Positions 12,001-24,872 are shown, counted from the first letter of the stretch. The stretch: 64,000 nt of DNA from Alisma plantago-aquatica (GCA_963693085.1 OY856414.1:262412001-262476000), one strand, 5' to 3'. A program made the numbers and translations. The notes: generated by a model not told the origin, from the sequence alone.

Positions 12001-12440
12001 GAAGACCTTTAGAATTCCAGGTCAGAGACAAAGTATATCTCAAGGTCTCACCTTGGAAAGGAGTCCTTATATTTGGAAGAAAGGGAAAGTTAGCTCCTAG
12101 ATTTATGGGGCCTTATCCAGTCATTGAACGGATTGGAAAGGTAGCTTATAAGCTGGAGTTTCCACCTGAGTTGCACAAGTTGCATCCAGTGTTCTACATC
12201 TCTATGCTGAGAAAATATCATCGTGACACAGAGTTAGTTCTACAACCTGTGGAGGTAGAATTAAATGATGATATATCATATGTTGAAGGACCTATAACAA
12301 TCCTTTATAAAAGAATTAAAAAGCTAAAAAAAGAAAGACATTTGTCTTGTAGAAGTCCTCTGGAATCACCGTGGCATTGAAGAAGCCACATGGGAACTAG
12401 AGGAAGAGATGAGAAGGAAATACCCTACTCTTTTCTCTTA
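12001..12440 (+). pseudogene. Integrase C-terminal part and chromodomain of element B
   Basis: The frame runs through APRFMGPYPVIERIGKVAYK and LHKLHPVFYISMLRKY, the usual integrase C-terminus of chromoviruses. A chromodomain-like stretch follows. Its end is in another frame after about 12340: GIEEATWELEEEMRRKYP, the typical final helix. In this group the chromodomain is thought to steer integration to chromatin with particular histone marks. This is the best evidence that B is a chromovirus. Confidence 0.85.
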
Positions 12441-12492
12441 ATGTTTTTGTTGATGATTTCGGGGACGAAATCCTTGTAAAGGGTGGATAATT
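12441..12492 (+). other. 3' untranslated end and PPT of element B
   Basis: The conserved tail 'ggggacgaaatcc' is followed by the purine-rich AAAGGGTGGATAA directly before the second LTR. This is the expected plus-strand primer site of Tekay-like elements. Element D has a matching tail at 48310-48342. Confidence 0.75.
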
Positions 12493-13899
12493 TGTAACAT
12501 CCCTGACCTGGGTTATGCTCTAACCCTAGATGCTTTGCTTAAAAATTTTGATTAGATGTTTGTTTATATTTCTTGGAAAGTAATTAAGGCTCATGAGGAA
12601 CTTATATTTCAATTTTAGTCCTTTTTGAATAATGTTAAAGCTTTGTTTTGTTAGTTTCAGACTAAAGTGCAAATTACCCAAGTTGAGGGGTTAACTTGCA
12701 AATTGTACGTGATAAAATGTTCCTCAGATGTCTAAGCATCATGAGAATGAGAATGATACAGTGGTATGGTTTCCACAAGCTTGAGCACCAAGATAGAGCT
12801 TGCTGAGCAATCCTTGTGCATTAAAACCTAGTTTTGGTGTAATGTGCAATTTACCCAAAACCCAGGGTTCAATATGCAAAATACCACATCTAGAGGGTCC
12901 CCCATGTTTCTTGTCATCATGTAGAGCAAAGAAAATGAGAGGGGATCCTCATTTGAATTATTTTGGAGGAGAGAGAATCTTGATATCAAAATAATCAAGA
13001 TTTAAGCATAAATGGAACTTTAATTCAATTTAATGTAAAAAGAAATATATTAATTGAAGAACCCTTCAACCAAAAGTTTAGGGATGAATTTGTAAAGGGT
13101 TGGACGAGCTTGTGCCTTGCAAAGGCACGAAAAGATCTTGAGTGAGTGGAGACTCCACTCACATTAAGTTAATAAAAAGTAATATCCACTAAAATAGGAT
13201 ATTAGTATAATATGTTTAAGGTGCTTAATTCCTTTTATTTTAATTCTTGGATAATGATGAGGTTTTGAAAAAGTATGAAGATGGCTTCTTATCCAAGGAG
13301 TTGAGGGGTATATGTTCCAACAATTTTGGTAATTAAAGAATTAATTCCATTTTCTCTTTCCTTGGAATTTCTTTATACATATCTCATTTTCCTACCCACT
13401 TAAGGATCTTTTTCGGAATTCCTTTTCTCTTCTTGCTTTGGCCGACCACAAGAGAGCTTAGGAGAAGGAGAAGGACGACCCCCAACCTTTTGGTAAGTTC
13501 TTGATCTTATTTCACCTCGATTTTATGGTGAAAATCATAAAACAATGCATGATTTCTTCTCTATTTCACTCCCTCTTCAATCCTAGCCAATCCTTTCATC
13601 CAAAAAGCTTGAGAACGGACCTTGGACAGTTGCAAAAGCTTCCTACACCATTTTTGACGTGAATCACCAAGCTTTGAAGCTCAATTGGAGGTGGGTTATA
13701 TAACTCAAACCCTTAAATATTGTTATTGCTTTGAAATCTCCATGATTTGTTGAACGTTTTGTTCTATTTTGCAATTCCTTTTATCCGTTGATGTAAATAC
13801 CATGAAAACGGCAGTAATCTTTGAAGGAATGAAGGTAGATGATGATATATCATCTTGGGCATGCAATCCAACAATTTTTTCCCCTTGCAAATGATTTTG

Positions 13900-15000
13900 A
13901 AGATTTTGGTCCAAACGGTTTCTCCAAACAGGATTTGGAATCCCAAATCGTTTAAGAAGGTTGACCATTTGGATGGGTTGACTATTTGAGGTCAAAACCC
14001 TAGAACATGTTGGACAAGTATCTAATGATTCCAATTGATTAAACTAATTAATAGACAATCATCTAATTGGAAACCCTAATCGGGTTAAGTGTTGATTTTG
14101 CAATTGATTAATGTAACTCTTTGGGTTGATTAACCCAAACGGTCTCAAGACTGTTTGGAGATCACCCAAACGGTCTCAAGACCATTTGGAGGTCACTGAA
14201 GACCATTTGGAGGTCTAGGGTTGAGTATGTTTGAGTGGTTGAAGATCCAAAGATATCAAGTTGTAATGCAATCAATAACTAGATTGATGAGCAATCCAAT
14301 GATGCAAACCCTAATTGAACTTCACCAATTTTGATGATGGATTGGGCGAACGGTCTCAAGACCGTTTGGAGGTCATCCAAATGACCTCCAGACCGTTTGA
14401 GGTCAGGTCATGCCCAATTTGAATGATGGTCCAATAATTTTAAAGCAATTAGTGACACAATGTCTAATATTGAAAGCTCATCGATTTCAACCCTAATTCA
14501 ATTGGGTTCAAAACCCTAATTGATGACCAATTGAAGGTTTAATCAATTGAAGGATGATTTATTATCTCAATTGAAGCATGATTCTTAAGTTCAATTGAGG
14601 AGTAATTATATGGATTTAATTAATTAAGGAGTTAACCATGGAAACCCTAAATCGATTTGAGTGGTTGAGACCATTCTTGGTCCAATCAGTTTTGAGGAGG
14701 TTTGAAAAAACGGTCTCAAGACTGTTTGGGACCAAATGATCCCAAACCGGTTGAGACTCAAACAGTTTCAACATCAACTTTGTCAATCGGTTTCAACATC
14801 AACTTTGTCAAACAGTTTCAACATCTACTTTAGCAAACGGTTTCAAGTACCTACTTTGATATTTGGTTTCAAGTGTTAGACCTAGACCGTTTGAAGGTTA
14901 TCCTTGCAAGACCGTTTGAGGTCTGGTTGGTCAAGACCGTTTGGGGTCTAAGTGACCAAGACCGTTTGGAAGTAATTAACCCTAAACCGCATGGACACTT
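13900..15000 (+). repeat. Palindrome cluster in 3' LTR of B (better preserved)
   Basis: This is the same cluster as at 3745-4870 but with more intact sites. Examples are near 14136-14160, 14350-14372 and 14900-14968, where AAACGGTCTCAAGACCGTTT or one-change versions are seen. Orientation and order match the other LTR. Confidence 0.85.
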
Positions 15001-15289
15001 AAAGTGCTTAAAGATCAATTGTATAATTGAACATTATATGATGTGAACCAAAGGTGATTATAGTGATGTACCCTTAATAAGATAGGATGATTAATACCTT
15101 GTGAATGATTAATCCTTAATGATTAAGGAAGTAATGACATAATACATGGTGTCAACTCTTCATCCAAGATGAGTTGACCTAATCCAATCAAGTCTGATGC
15201 AAATATCATTTTATAATAAATGAGAGAGAGGACTTCCTACTTGGATGATTATCATGCAGAGGTTAAGTATCAACACTTTCAATATATAT

Positions 15290-15830
15290 GAATGTGTAAT
15301 TAGGGTATGATTCTTGATAAAGTGATGATGAACCCTAATTAAGAAATTTAATGAGTCCTAACCCTAATTGAGGGCACTAATAGGTGAAACCCCAAACTAT
15401 GGTAAAGGACTAACCCTAATTGAAGGCAATAATAGGTAAAACCCTAATCTATGGTAATGGTATGACCCTAATTTAGGGTAATGACAATAGAAACCCTAAT
15501 TCAGGGTATTTTAATAATAAACCTTGATTGAATGTGAATAGTAAACCCTAATTGAAGATGATGTTATGAGAAACCCTAACTGAGGGTGAAACCATATGAA
15601 ACCCTAAGTGAGGGTGATGTCATGTGGAATCCTAAATAAGGTTAAGGTTAAAATGAAACCTTAAAGCAATGATGAGATGTAAAATTTAAGTCAAGGTAAG
15701 GCCATGTGCTGGTATGTTACACTTTGATATGAGATCCTATACAGTTATAGGATAAAGATATGTGGAGCCCTAATCTTGGGTTGTAATGTATGAAACCCTA
15801 ATTTTGGGCAATATGATGATAGATCATGAC
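15290..15830 (+). repeat. Telo-box-rich block in 3' LTR of B
   Basis: Dispersed AAACCCTAA and AACCCTAA words occur, about ten in 500 bp, in the same order as at 5180-5760. Most words are kept in both LTRs even where the spacers differ. Confidence 0.7.
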
Positions 15831-17629
15831 CCCAACCTGGGTAATGAGATAATGTATTCCTAATTGATATAATTTGGGAAATCCTAACTCAAAGGAGGGA
15901 ATAATTATGTTACTCATATAATGCATAGTGCTGATTTGTAATTGATATAGTTGTTATCATGTGCACTAATTATGCAGGTTTCATGAGATGGTGGTCATAG
16001 CCAGGTAAGAGATATGATATTTTACTATTGAAATTGCTTTATGGGATTTGTGAGCCATAACATGTTGTGTAACTAGTGAGAGGTAACCAGAGATGTTATT
16101 GGGCTTTAAGAGCCATGTGAAATACCTACATTGCAAATATTATGCTTACAATGGTCAGATGACCTGAAAGCATTGAGTTATATGATAAGTTGGTAACAAG
16201 TGATTGATGATTTGAGGGTTTAAATACCCATGTTTTATAATCATGATGATAAGATGATAAGGGATGAGAATACCCTGATGTGATAAGGGATTGAGATCCT
16301 AATGTTTAACAAAGCTTTCTTTGAAAGGAACTTGATAGAAACAATATTCATTCTTTATAGAAATTGTTATAATGATTCATGTTTGAATACATGTTTGATG
16401 CTAAAAGAATATTGTAATGTACTTAATTAATCAAGTGAAATAATATCATGTAGAGCCCTGACCATAGATCCATCATCGTCAGTAGTTTGGTGATGGTGAA
16501 ATAGGTTTTCCTAAGGGAACTCCTGGAGGGCATACTTTTGAGTATGTGGGGGTTATGGGCGCGAATATCCTTACGCCCTAATCGAGGAATTGATGTGAGG
16601 TAAACATTAAATCTCTCAATCCTTCATTATATGTGACGGGATGGATGTATCACTAATCTCTCGAATGCCGAGATGAATGTACCATTAATCTCTCGATGAT
16701 CTTAATGTCAAATCGATGTGAGATAAATATAATATCTCTCGATTGCAAAGAGAGTACAACATGCCATTGTAACTCTAATAGCAAAGTTGCCAGTATACCT
16801 TGGAAAGCTATTTGGCAGAGACACAAGATGTCCTGTAGTTGGTCCTCACACTGATTGTGGAAGATGAGGTCATGGAAATCCGACTCTTCTATTGATCTAT
16901 GTATGGTACCGATTTCGATTTCGCAATGGTCAGTTGGAGTATGAGCGGTATACCTCATCTCCTCAGGGCATTAAGTATGATTTTAAAATGTAATCAGCCA
17001 TGTAGCATATTTGCTTAAGGTTGGAATACGAGAATCATTGGTTGATGTTACTTTGCATAGTATGTTCTAAATAGACATATGTTATTTATGCTCTTCTATT
17101 TCTCATTGGATAAGTAACATGTTGATTTATCAAGATATAACTAAAAGGACTTGAATAGAGATTACTGCTCAAATCTATTTATTTATTGAATTATCTGTTT
17201 TTAAATGTTTATGATTTTTCTGCTCAATTATATCATATTAGTTGCAATAATAATGTTTCTGGCAGAGAATTATATCTCTCATTGGGACAATTTTCAATTG
17301 TCTCACCCCCGTGGGATTCAACTTTTTAGGTAGACGCAGAAGAGGCAGGAACCCCATAGCAAGGGAAGAACAACAGCAACAGCAGAACCAAGGACAACAG
17401 TGAATTCTTAGGTGGAGACACTGGTTGTCGTGTCATGTATATAGAGAGTCCTATGTGTCGTCTCTGTACTCTTAGGTCCTAGGAGTCAGTAGTTAGTTTA
17501 ATGTCGATCTGAGATTTTGGCTTGATGCCTTGAGATGTTTATACTGCCTTTGTATTGCTTAACAGGGCAGTTGATGCTTGTATCTTTTGAGAAAGAGATG
17601 ATATAGAGATGTACAGATGAACCGGAATG

Positions 17630-17806
17630 GAGATGTTTAAACATGGATTGAAAGACATGATTTTCCAGGGTTGTAGGGTCAAACTAAGGCACCACAGGCT
17701 GCTCTGGACCCGTCTCAAGAACTCTATCATCCCGTTCATGCCTCCTAGTGTCACCTCCTGCCACAAAGTAACTACTCTCGACATGTTCTTCACGTTCGCC
17801 AGACAT
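17630..17806 (-). pseudogene. Gag N-terminal remnant of element A
   Basis: The minus-strand start codon is at 17806-17804. The protein begins MSGEREEHVES and runs to QSMFKHL, in line with element B's MSGSHNEH...QAMFGQF. One amber codon (17686-17684) falls where a Gln would fit (VVP-stop-FDP). The reading is cut at 17630 by the truncated LTR of B. The next preserved part of A gag is at 2344, so about 140 codons between are missing. This links 17630-17923 and 1286-2344 as two sides of one element. Confidence 0.8.
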
Positions 17807-17902
17807 ATCCACATAAGCATAAGATATAATCAGATATGTTGGATTACATAAGAACAAACGCAAACCGAAGTCATGTGTCCCTATAGACTAATCAAACCTA
17901 AA

Positions 17903-17914
17903 GCTCTGATACCA
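17903..17914 (-). other. Primer binding site of element A (tRNA-iMet type)
   Basis: On the minus strand TGGTATCAGAGC follows the LTR end (GTCGTCACA at 17923) after 8 bases. It is a perfect match to the usual iMet primer site and shows that A lies on the minus strand with its 5' LTR to the right. Confidence 0.85.
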
Positions 17915-19879
17915 ACCTAAAATGTGACGACCCCGTCATGCTTAATGAGACTACTCAGAACAAGACATACGATCAACTACTAAACAACCACATAACCAAA
18001 AAAATGGGTAAATTAAAACAATTTTCAACATTACCATCGTGTTCAGAAATATTACATAAAGAACCAACAACCTGTATATAGTCACATATACAATATCAAA
18101 TATTTACATATAAGTCCAGTGGCCTCAGCCAAAACATGTATACAAAAGAGAAGTTCACAATATACATGCCATATATAAACATCGGCACACTGCCAAAAAC
18201 TCGAGTCGAAGTACATATCATCTATAAAACATCCCTTTCTCAGACATGAAATAACATGGACGACTCTAGGACAATACTAACAACTATCTGACCTTCTGCT
18301 TCTACTGCTCTCCAAGTTGTTGTTCCTCAGCACCTCAATCTTGACCACGTCACTGAAGACCACCTAAAAATATGTGGTGACCCACTAGGTAAGACCAATG
18401 TATCAACAATAGATATAAGTGTCAACCAAAAATTATTGATTACAACATGTTATATTATAAAATAGATTAAGGAAATTTAGCAGATTAAGCATATTAAGCA
18501 AATTAAACTGATAATCATATCAACATGTACAACTAACAATATATAGAGGAATAGATAAGTCTATCATTTACTAAGAAGCTAACCACTCCTACTACATCAT
18601 AAACAACTAGCAGTATAAGAAACAAGCAAGGGTTAACAATCAATGTGCATCGTGCTTAACCCTAAACAAATATACTACACAATGGATTACATCTTTTATT
18701 AATCCATGAGGAGTTTGAGGTATACCACTCAGACTCCAACTAACCACTGCTAAGTCAAAATAAATGCCATATAAGATCTAGGAGAGCCGGTCTCCTATGA
18801 CCTCATCTGCCCTCAGTCAGTATGAGTCATTCACATTGACATATAAAGTCAAGATGCAAAATAGCCTAGTATGCCTTTGGTATATAGGTCATGACACTAG
18901 TAAACCAGGATATTCAAAACCCTATCATCCAAGGTAAAACTGTATCTATCCTTAATCACATCAGATATAATAAATCATAATCATCTGAGATACAACCTCA
19001 ACTATTCCCCTATCAAGGTATGACCACAACCATCCTTGTGAACATGCATATACTCAATAATATATGACTCAAAGCATTCATTAGAGGAATACTCATTTCA
19101 CCATCCATTATATCCTAAGACTAGATTGGACATGTGGCATAGGGCACTACATGATTAGGGTTTCATTTGACTATTTAAGTGCACCTAGGTGATTTAAGGC
19201 TGCATCAATGAAGTTACACCCAAATCCTAAAAGAGTTCTACAAAAACATGGATAGATTGCAACTTCAGAAGATATAAAATGTATGAAATAAATGGTTATC
19301 ACATCATCACATGGTATTATTCCATTTTTTATCATAAAACCATACACATCATCATACTATTACATGATATAGTTCCTTGTTACATCATGAAGAGATTAAC
19401 AACTGAATTAGGGCACAAAACCACGTCTAAGGCCATAAGGCCATTCACATTGTTCCCTACAAGAACATCATTATCTTTCCTTGCCTCATCAAGGCTCATC
19501 ATACCATCACCATACATGAATTACATAAGTCCAATATTACATTGCATTTAAGAACTATGAGGTTCATATAACAACAAATTAGGGTTACAACAACATAGAG
19601 AGAGAAAGTAAATCCTTCATCATACTAATCACGTAAGGAAGCAATGTATGAATAATCATCTTTCCCAATTCATATTAGGGTTAGGTTTATCAAGGTGAGT
19701 TGAATTAGGGTAACAAAATAGCACTCACGTGTAAACACTAAGTCTATCATCTCCATCAAGCATGAAATCATAAAGTCAAACTCAACCATTGACCGTAGGA
19801 TTAGGAAATCTAATCCACCACTTAGATTGGGAAATCATAGTGACCATATAGGTTGGAGACACCTTAGAAACCACTAGGG

Positions 19880-20400
19880 TTAGATGCATTAGCAAGCACT
19901 AGGGTTCAAAGGTCATGGCGACAAACATGGATCAAAATCTTCATCGACCACTAAAGGTCAAGGATGTCACCGACCGCTGAAAGTCAAGGAGGTCGGCAAC
20001 CGTTGAAACTAGGGTTCACCATTTTGACAACTACAAAGGTTAGCCACCTTCAACGACCGCTAGCGTTAACCCTGTTAGTGACCACTAGGGTCTATAGATT
20101 TTGGCTACCGCTAAGGTTGGTCACATCAATGACCATTATAGTTAGGCAACATAGTCGACCGATGAAAACATAAAGTATAGGTGACTAATTGGAATCACAA
20201 CCGTTGGCAACCATTAACATCAAAATTCTTAGCAACCCATCAAGTGAGAGAAAATTTTAGCAACCATGGAGGAGACCAAGAACTCATCAACCACATGGAT
20301 TCATATAGGTTGGTCATCATCAATAATCTGAAAGATCGTCAAGTTTCATCACTAGAGAGAAAACCAACTCAAAACCCTAATTTAGCAACCATCATTTGAG
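19880..20400 (-). repeat. Degenerate short repeats in LTR of A
   Basis: Words such as CGACCACTAAAGGTCA, CGACCGCTGAAAGTCA and GACCACTAGGGTC recur every 25-45 bp. The same words reappear at 55790-56010 in the other part of this LTR (GGCGACCA, CGACCACTAA). This is a third, different, clustered motif in an LTR of this window, but it is too decayed for a clean consensus. Confidence 0.55.
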
Positions 20401-21077
20401 AAGACAAAACCATCATTTCCATAAGAATGCAAGGACCAACAATTCCACCACCATATAAGGTTAGTACACAAGGGTTTAGGGTTCATCCAAGAAAATTTAT
20501 TTAACCCCAGATTAAATGGTACCATCTTTCTACTTGTACAACATTTTTAGGGCAAGATTAGGTACATGCAAAGATGAATGTGAACAATAATCATAGAGGA
20601 AGTTATATAACTCGAATTAGAGAATATGGAGTAACTTTGAACAACAAGGTATCTTGAAGGATAGATGGTAGGAACCCTAGCTTGAGCACTCCTCATGGCC
20701 AAGCTAGCTCCTTCTCTAAAAAGAGAGCAAACCCTAGGTTGAAAAGGAAATAAATATATGCTCTTCAAGTTCTAACTCAAGCACTACCAAGGAACACCAT
20801 GGGTTCGTCCAAGAAGAGAAAGAAGAGGGGAAGAACATCAAGGATACTATAGATGAATAAGGAGGCATCACCTACCAAGGTCAAGAAACCAATCAAAGAA
20901 GTTCCACAAACAGAAGGAGAGGGTAGATTCGAACCCTAGATCAACATGCATGGAAGATTGGCTACCTTCTTCAACCTTGAGCTCCCCCTTTTCCAATAAA
21001 CAAGAGGGGATGAGCTCCAAACACAAGAAATAAGTGGGAGGAAGCTAGGTGTGTAAAGAGGTTATTTGCATGCAAGG

Positions 21078-21258
<181 letters not shown>

Positions 21259-21317
21259 TCAAGGAGAGAGAGAGGAAAGGAGAGGTGTCTTTCTCTACAT
21301 GCCAAGTGTCCAAGGTA

Positions 21318-21322
21318 TATCA
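21318..21322. repeat. Target duplication TATCA, left copy (element C)
   Basis: TATCA precedes the TGTTGG start of the Copia element and is repeated at 55699-55703 after its CCAACA end. The pair proves that the two distant halves belong to one insertion. Confidence 0.9.
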
Positions 21323-22509
21323 TGTTGGTATGTATGCCCATAGAGAAAGTCATGTGATGATTGTAATGGGATACTTTGTACATGATTTGAATAATTATAA
21401 AGGCAATTTCTGATCTATATGTTTTAACTATTTCTGAGATGATAGTGTAACATGATAGATGTCTAAAGAATTGTTTTACTCAATGACGTATTCTTTTAGG
21501 TTAAGGACATAAACAATAAGATCATACGGATGTTAAGAGTATACATTCTTGTTTAGTCCCTAGTCGGTTGTTATTGTGGAAATAACCATAGACATCAATA
21601 TCACTAAAGACTAGATTGTGTGTTGGTTGATGATAAAATCTCATTAGTCATGATATAGTGATATCAAACGAAGCACATAGGTACTTGTTAGAGAACAAGT
21701 GTACCGGACAGACCCACCATGAGAGTGACACATGGAGCCATGATTTGGTAGTCACAGTCAGCTCTCACAGTGATGGTGGTGAATGTGATTCTTTGACCTG
21801 AAATCACAACACTCAACACATGTCGTTGGATACACTTTGACATCATCAAACGCAGTCCTGAAATATGGGTTGTTATAAAGGTGATGATTAGGTGGCTTTG
21901 GCACATGGGGCTTTTGAGGGGTGAGTGATAGATATGGGATTTGTCCCTCCTAAGGGAGTTTGTTGTCCATGGCCACTTGATGAGTAGGATTGAGAAAGGC
22001 ATGTGCATGCATGTGTGAATCAATATGTGATATTGATGTCACACACATCTCACCCAGTCTACTCTGAGATCAAGGAAATGGATGAACGTTGAAAGGATGA
22101 CTCTACCATGCCTTGAGTTCATTCAGGATATTAGTGACAAAGGAATTATACATTCATTGTAACATCATTCACGGATTGTAGGATTGAAAGTTGTTCTCCA
22201 ACTTTCTATTTCACTTGGGTAGCACTGATGTGCGACTAGGCACCGCTCTTAGCTTGTGAAGTCATAAGTGTTATGGACTTTCATTGCCAACGTGAAATGG
22301 ACCTGCAGGGTCACACACATAGGATTTAACATGGAAGAGGAGTTTATCTACAAATGATGTTTAGATTAATTACTAAAGGAGTTTAGTAGTTCAATTAAAC
22401 ACTCAGTTGATCGATAGCTCAAAATCATAGTGTTCAAGGTGTTGGACCAATTGATTAGAGTATCAGATTGATTAAAACTATGATTGACTATTTTTGCACA
22501 ATCTACACT

Positions 22510-22900
22510 TCCAACCGATTGGCTCAAGGGTTGAACTGATCGACTCAGGTTGGTGAACTAATCGGCTCAACTGGTGAGACGATTAGCTCATGTGTCATGA
22601 GAGGATCAGCTCAATTGTTGAATCGGTCGATTCATGGACCAACCGATATCGTTTGGAAAGTCATAAGACTATTTTGAAAATACAATTTGTTTCACTTGTA
22701 AAAATTTGATTTGGACAAGGATTAATATTTGATTAATAAAAAAACATGAAAGTCAGTTTGAGTTGGACTAGGACCACGAACCGATCGACTCATGCTTGAA
22801 CCGATCGGCTCAAGGGTCCCAAACGATCGGTTCAGGTGTGAACCGATCAGTTCAGGTAACCAACCGATCGTTTCAGGGATGAAACGATCGGTTCAGCTGG
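22510..22900 (+). repeat. AACCGATCGGTT palindrome cluster in 5' LTR of C
   Basis: About a dozen copies of the 12-bp palindrome AACCGATCGGTT or close variants (CCGATCGGCTCA, ACGATCGGTTCAG) are separated by 10-25 bp. The cluster ends about 95 bp before the TATA box. Several copies show CG to TG or CA changes. The motif is unlike that of B, D and E, but the arrangement is similar. Confidence 0.85.
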
Positions 22901-22994
22901 CGCAGTTGGTTGTTTTGTGGAAAATCTAGAACCCTTATACTCCTGCTTTAATCTCGTATTTCCCGGGATAGAGAACCCTATCCCATGACTGTCC

Positions 22995-23003
22995 TATATA
23001 TAG
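22995..23003 (+). promoter_or_regulatory. TATA box of element C 5' LTR
   Basis: TATATATAG sits in a GC-richer context and is conserved in the other LTR at 55160-55168. It would place the transcription start near 23030. The palindrome cluster lies upstream, so it is in U3. Confidence 0.65.
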
Positions 23004-23534
23004 GGGTATTGGGGGCTTCTCAAAGTACAACTCAAAACACCAGTTGCTCTACAAAGTTGTCATTCTCTCTGGTTTTGGTAATCGAGAGAGCCTGAGCAAG
23101 TGCTACCTGATAAGGGAGGCACAATAAGGGAAAGACAACTGTAGAAAAGTGATTGGTGGTAGGAGAGTGTGTCAGTGACTAGTACGCTGACAGGAGGGTA
23201 TGACTCCTTCCCATTCCTTGTGGGACAAGGAGATCGGAGTTCCAGGCAGTCTGTGTGGATGACTGTAGAGGCGGGAGACTTCTACCACTCAGAGGATAGC
23301 TATCAATCCTGACAGTCCCAGTGAGACTAGGAGCTCCACAGACACCGTCCAAGACCGGAGGTGAAGACTGTGCAAGCCATGAGGTAACGTCATCGAGCCA
23401 ACCTCAGGACAAGGTATGCCTCTACAAACCATCCTTCCTATTGTATAGACATTGACGCAATTCCTTTATTCTGGGTTTGGGAGAAGAAATTTTTTATTTC
23501 TGTTGCCTTCTCTATCTCCCCTAAAACCCAACAG

Positions 23535-23547
23535 TGGTATCAAAGCC
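23535..23547 (+). other. Primer binding site of element C (tRNA-iMet type)
   Basis: TGGTATCAAAGCC starts two bases after the LTR end. It is one base different from the iMet consensus and is common among plant Copia elements. Confidence 0.85.
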
Positions 23548-24872
23548 ATGTCAACTACTCTATACTTTAGGATTATCTATGTGATTGATTTTGGTTTGTC
23601 ACCTTTATTTATTGCATACGATGCGAATAAAATTGGCTTTATGCATGTCCAATCCTAAATCCACAAATCCCAATATATATATATGATATGTAATATAAAT
23701 GCACTCGATGCGCGTCACCCTTAAACGAGTTTTTTGGTGGATGTATAGCATGGTTATGGCCAATAAATCCTATGTATGTGTGGTTGGTTGAATGTGGTTT
23801 CTTGCATCTCAGTCTGCGCATTGATTCCCTATCTCCTATTCCTGATGTAACTCGAGATTTCTTTCCTACCTTTGCTCCCCCCGAATGTAACTCAGGGTTT
23901 CCTTTTTCAAATGTAAAATAGGATAGACGTTTATTTCTTGTTATGTCAAAGAATGGCAAACTTTTTGACGACCGGTTCGAGGAGCGAGATGAGCGGGTGG
24001 TGACATGAGGAGATGCATGATGACCAGTGAACTGATCGGCTGGTGGCACCCAACCAGCTTGATGGCGAGCTGATCAATCATGGAGATGAGTTGATCAAAC
24101 CCAGAACGGCGAAGCACACAGTTCATCTTGTATAGGTTGCGTGTGATGTGGACCTAGATGACTGTGATTCCTCTTAGCTCAAGGAATCACATTAGGATGG
24201 CCATAATCATTGCTTTTATCGTTTTTCATGTTTTCTGTGGGATATAGCATGTATATGATACTTACTATATTATGGTGATTGGATATGAATATGTACTTCT
24301 AAAAACCAAATCCCTCATTAAATATTAAAGTTTTAGATGCCTTCCAAATGTGACACATGTGAAAAGCTTGATCAGCCAAGTGTGGGCACGCCCTAGCGTG
24401 GAGCACCATCTATCCCGTGGAAGCGTGAAGGATGGATATGTGAGTCTGTCCTAGCAGGGTGCATATTCATCGTGTTGGCTTTGGGTCAGACTTAACAAGG
24501 TGACCTAGATAGGATATAGCACCTTGAGGCATGGAGGTGATCATGGCAAGGAGTTGCATATGACATCTTTCAAGAGTTGCATATGATATAATTGGCAAAA
24601 GTTGCCTACTTGAAAGATCTGAGTTGTGGGTGACAGCCCTAGCTGGTCCATGACTCAGAGGATTTCAGGATCTTGACCCACTAGGAGATTGTACGCTACA
24701 ATCTTCTGAATTGATGGTGAGGGTTGTCAATTTGATTCAAAATAGTGGGAGCAGTAATTAATTAAAGGCCTAATTAACTACTGTCAATTTTTATTCAAAT
24801 CAAATAAAATCAAAAGGAGTTTTGACAAATGCAATTTTCTCTTGTAGAATGGCAAAATAACCATCTTTTAAA
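23548..24872 (+). other. Leader of element C without recognisable gag
   Basis: This is 1.3 kb between PBS and the first pol-frame sequence. In an autonomous Copia element the capsid and zinc knuckle of Gag would be here. I found neither a capsid-like stretch nor a CX2CX4HX4C knuckle in any frame I read. Short open frames on either strand have no recognisable domain. Either gag was replaced or it is decayed beyond recognition. Confidence 0.55.

Larger units (their letters stand above)
2345..17629 (+). mobile_element. Element B: Tekay-like Ty3/Gypsy chromovirus
   Basis: This is an LTR retrotransposon nested in the gag of element A. It starts with TGTAACATCCCTGACC. The second LTR copy starts at 12493 and ends abruptly at about 17629, about 150 bp short of the corresponding end of the first copy. 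The order is LTR, iMet-type PBS, gag, protease, RT, RNase H, integrase, chromodomain, PPT, LTR, which defines a chromovirus; the long LTRs and sequence resemble the Tekay/Del group. The coding region has several stops and at least three frameshifts, so the element cannot make its own proteins. No target duplication can be checked because the right end is deleted. Confidence 0.9.
12493..17629 (+). repeat. 3' LTR of element B, truncated
   Basis: This is the second copy of the 5.3-kb LTR, about 5137 bp. It starts TGTAACATCC and is aligned with 2345-7501 throughout. It stops at 'accggaatg' (17629), where the 5' copy continues for about 150 bp to GTCACA. Beyond this point the minus-strand gag of element A begins. 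Scattered differences from the 5' copy are visible in nearly every line, so B is clearly older than E. Confidence 0.9.
21323..23533 (+). repeat. 5' LTR of element C
   Basis: This 2211-bp LTR starts TGTTGGTATG and ends ACCCAACA. It carries a TATA box (TATATATAG, 22995-23003) with a cluster of GATCGG palindromes just upstream (22510-22900). U3 would thus end near 23030 and the R-U5 part is about 500 bp. It is homologous to 28274-28912 plus 54173-55698. Confidence 0.92.
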
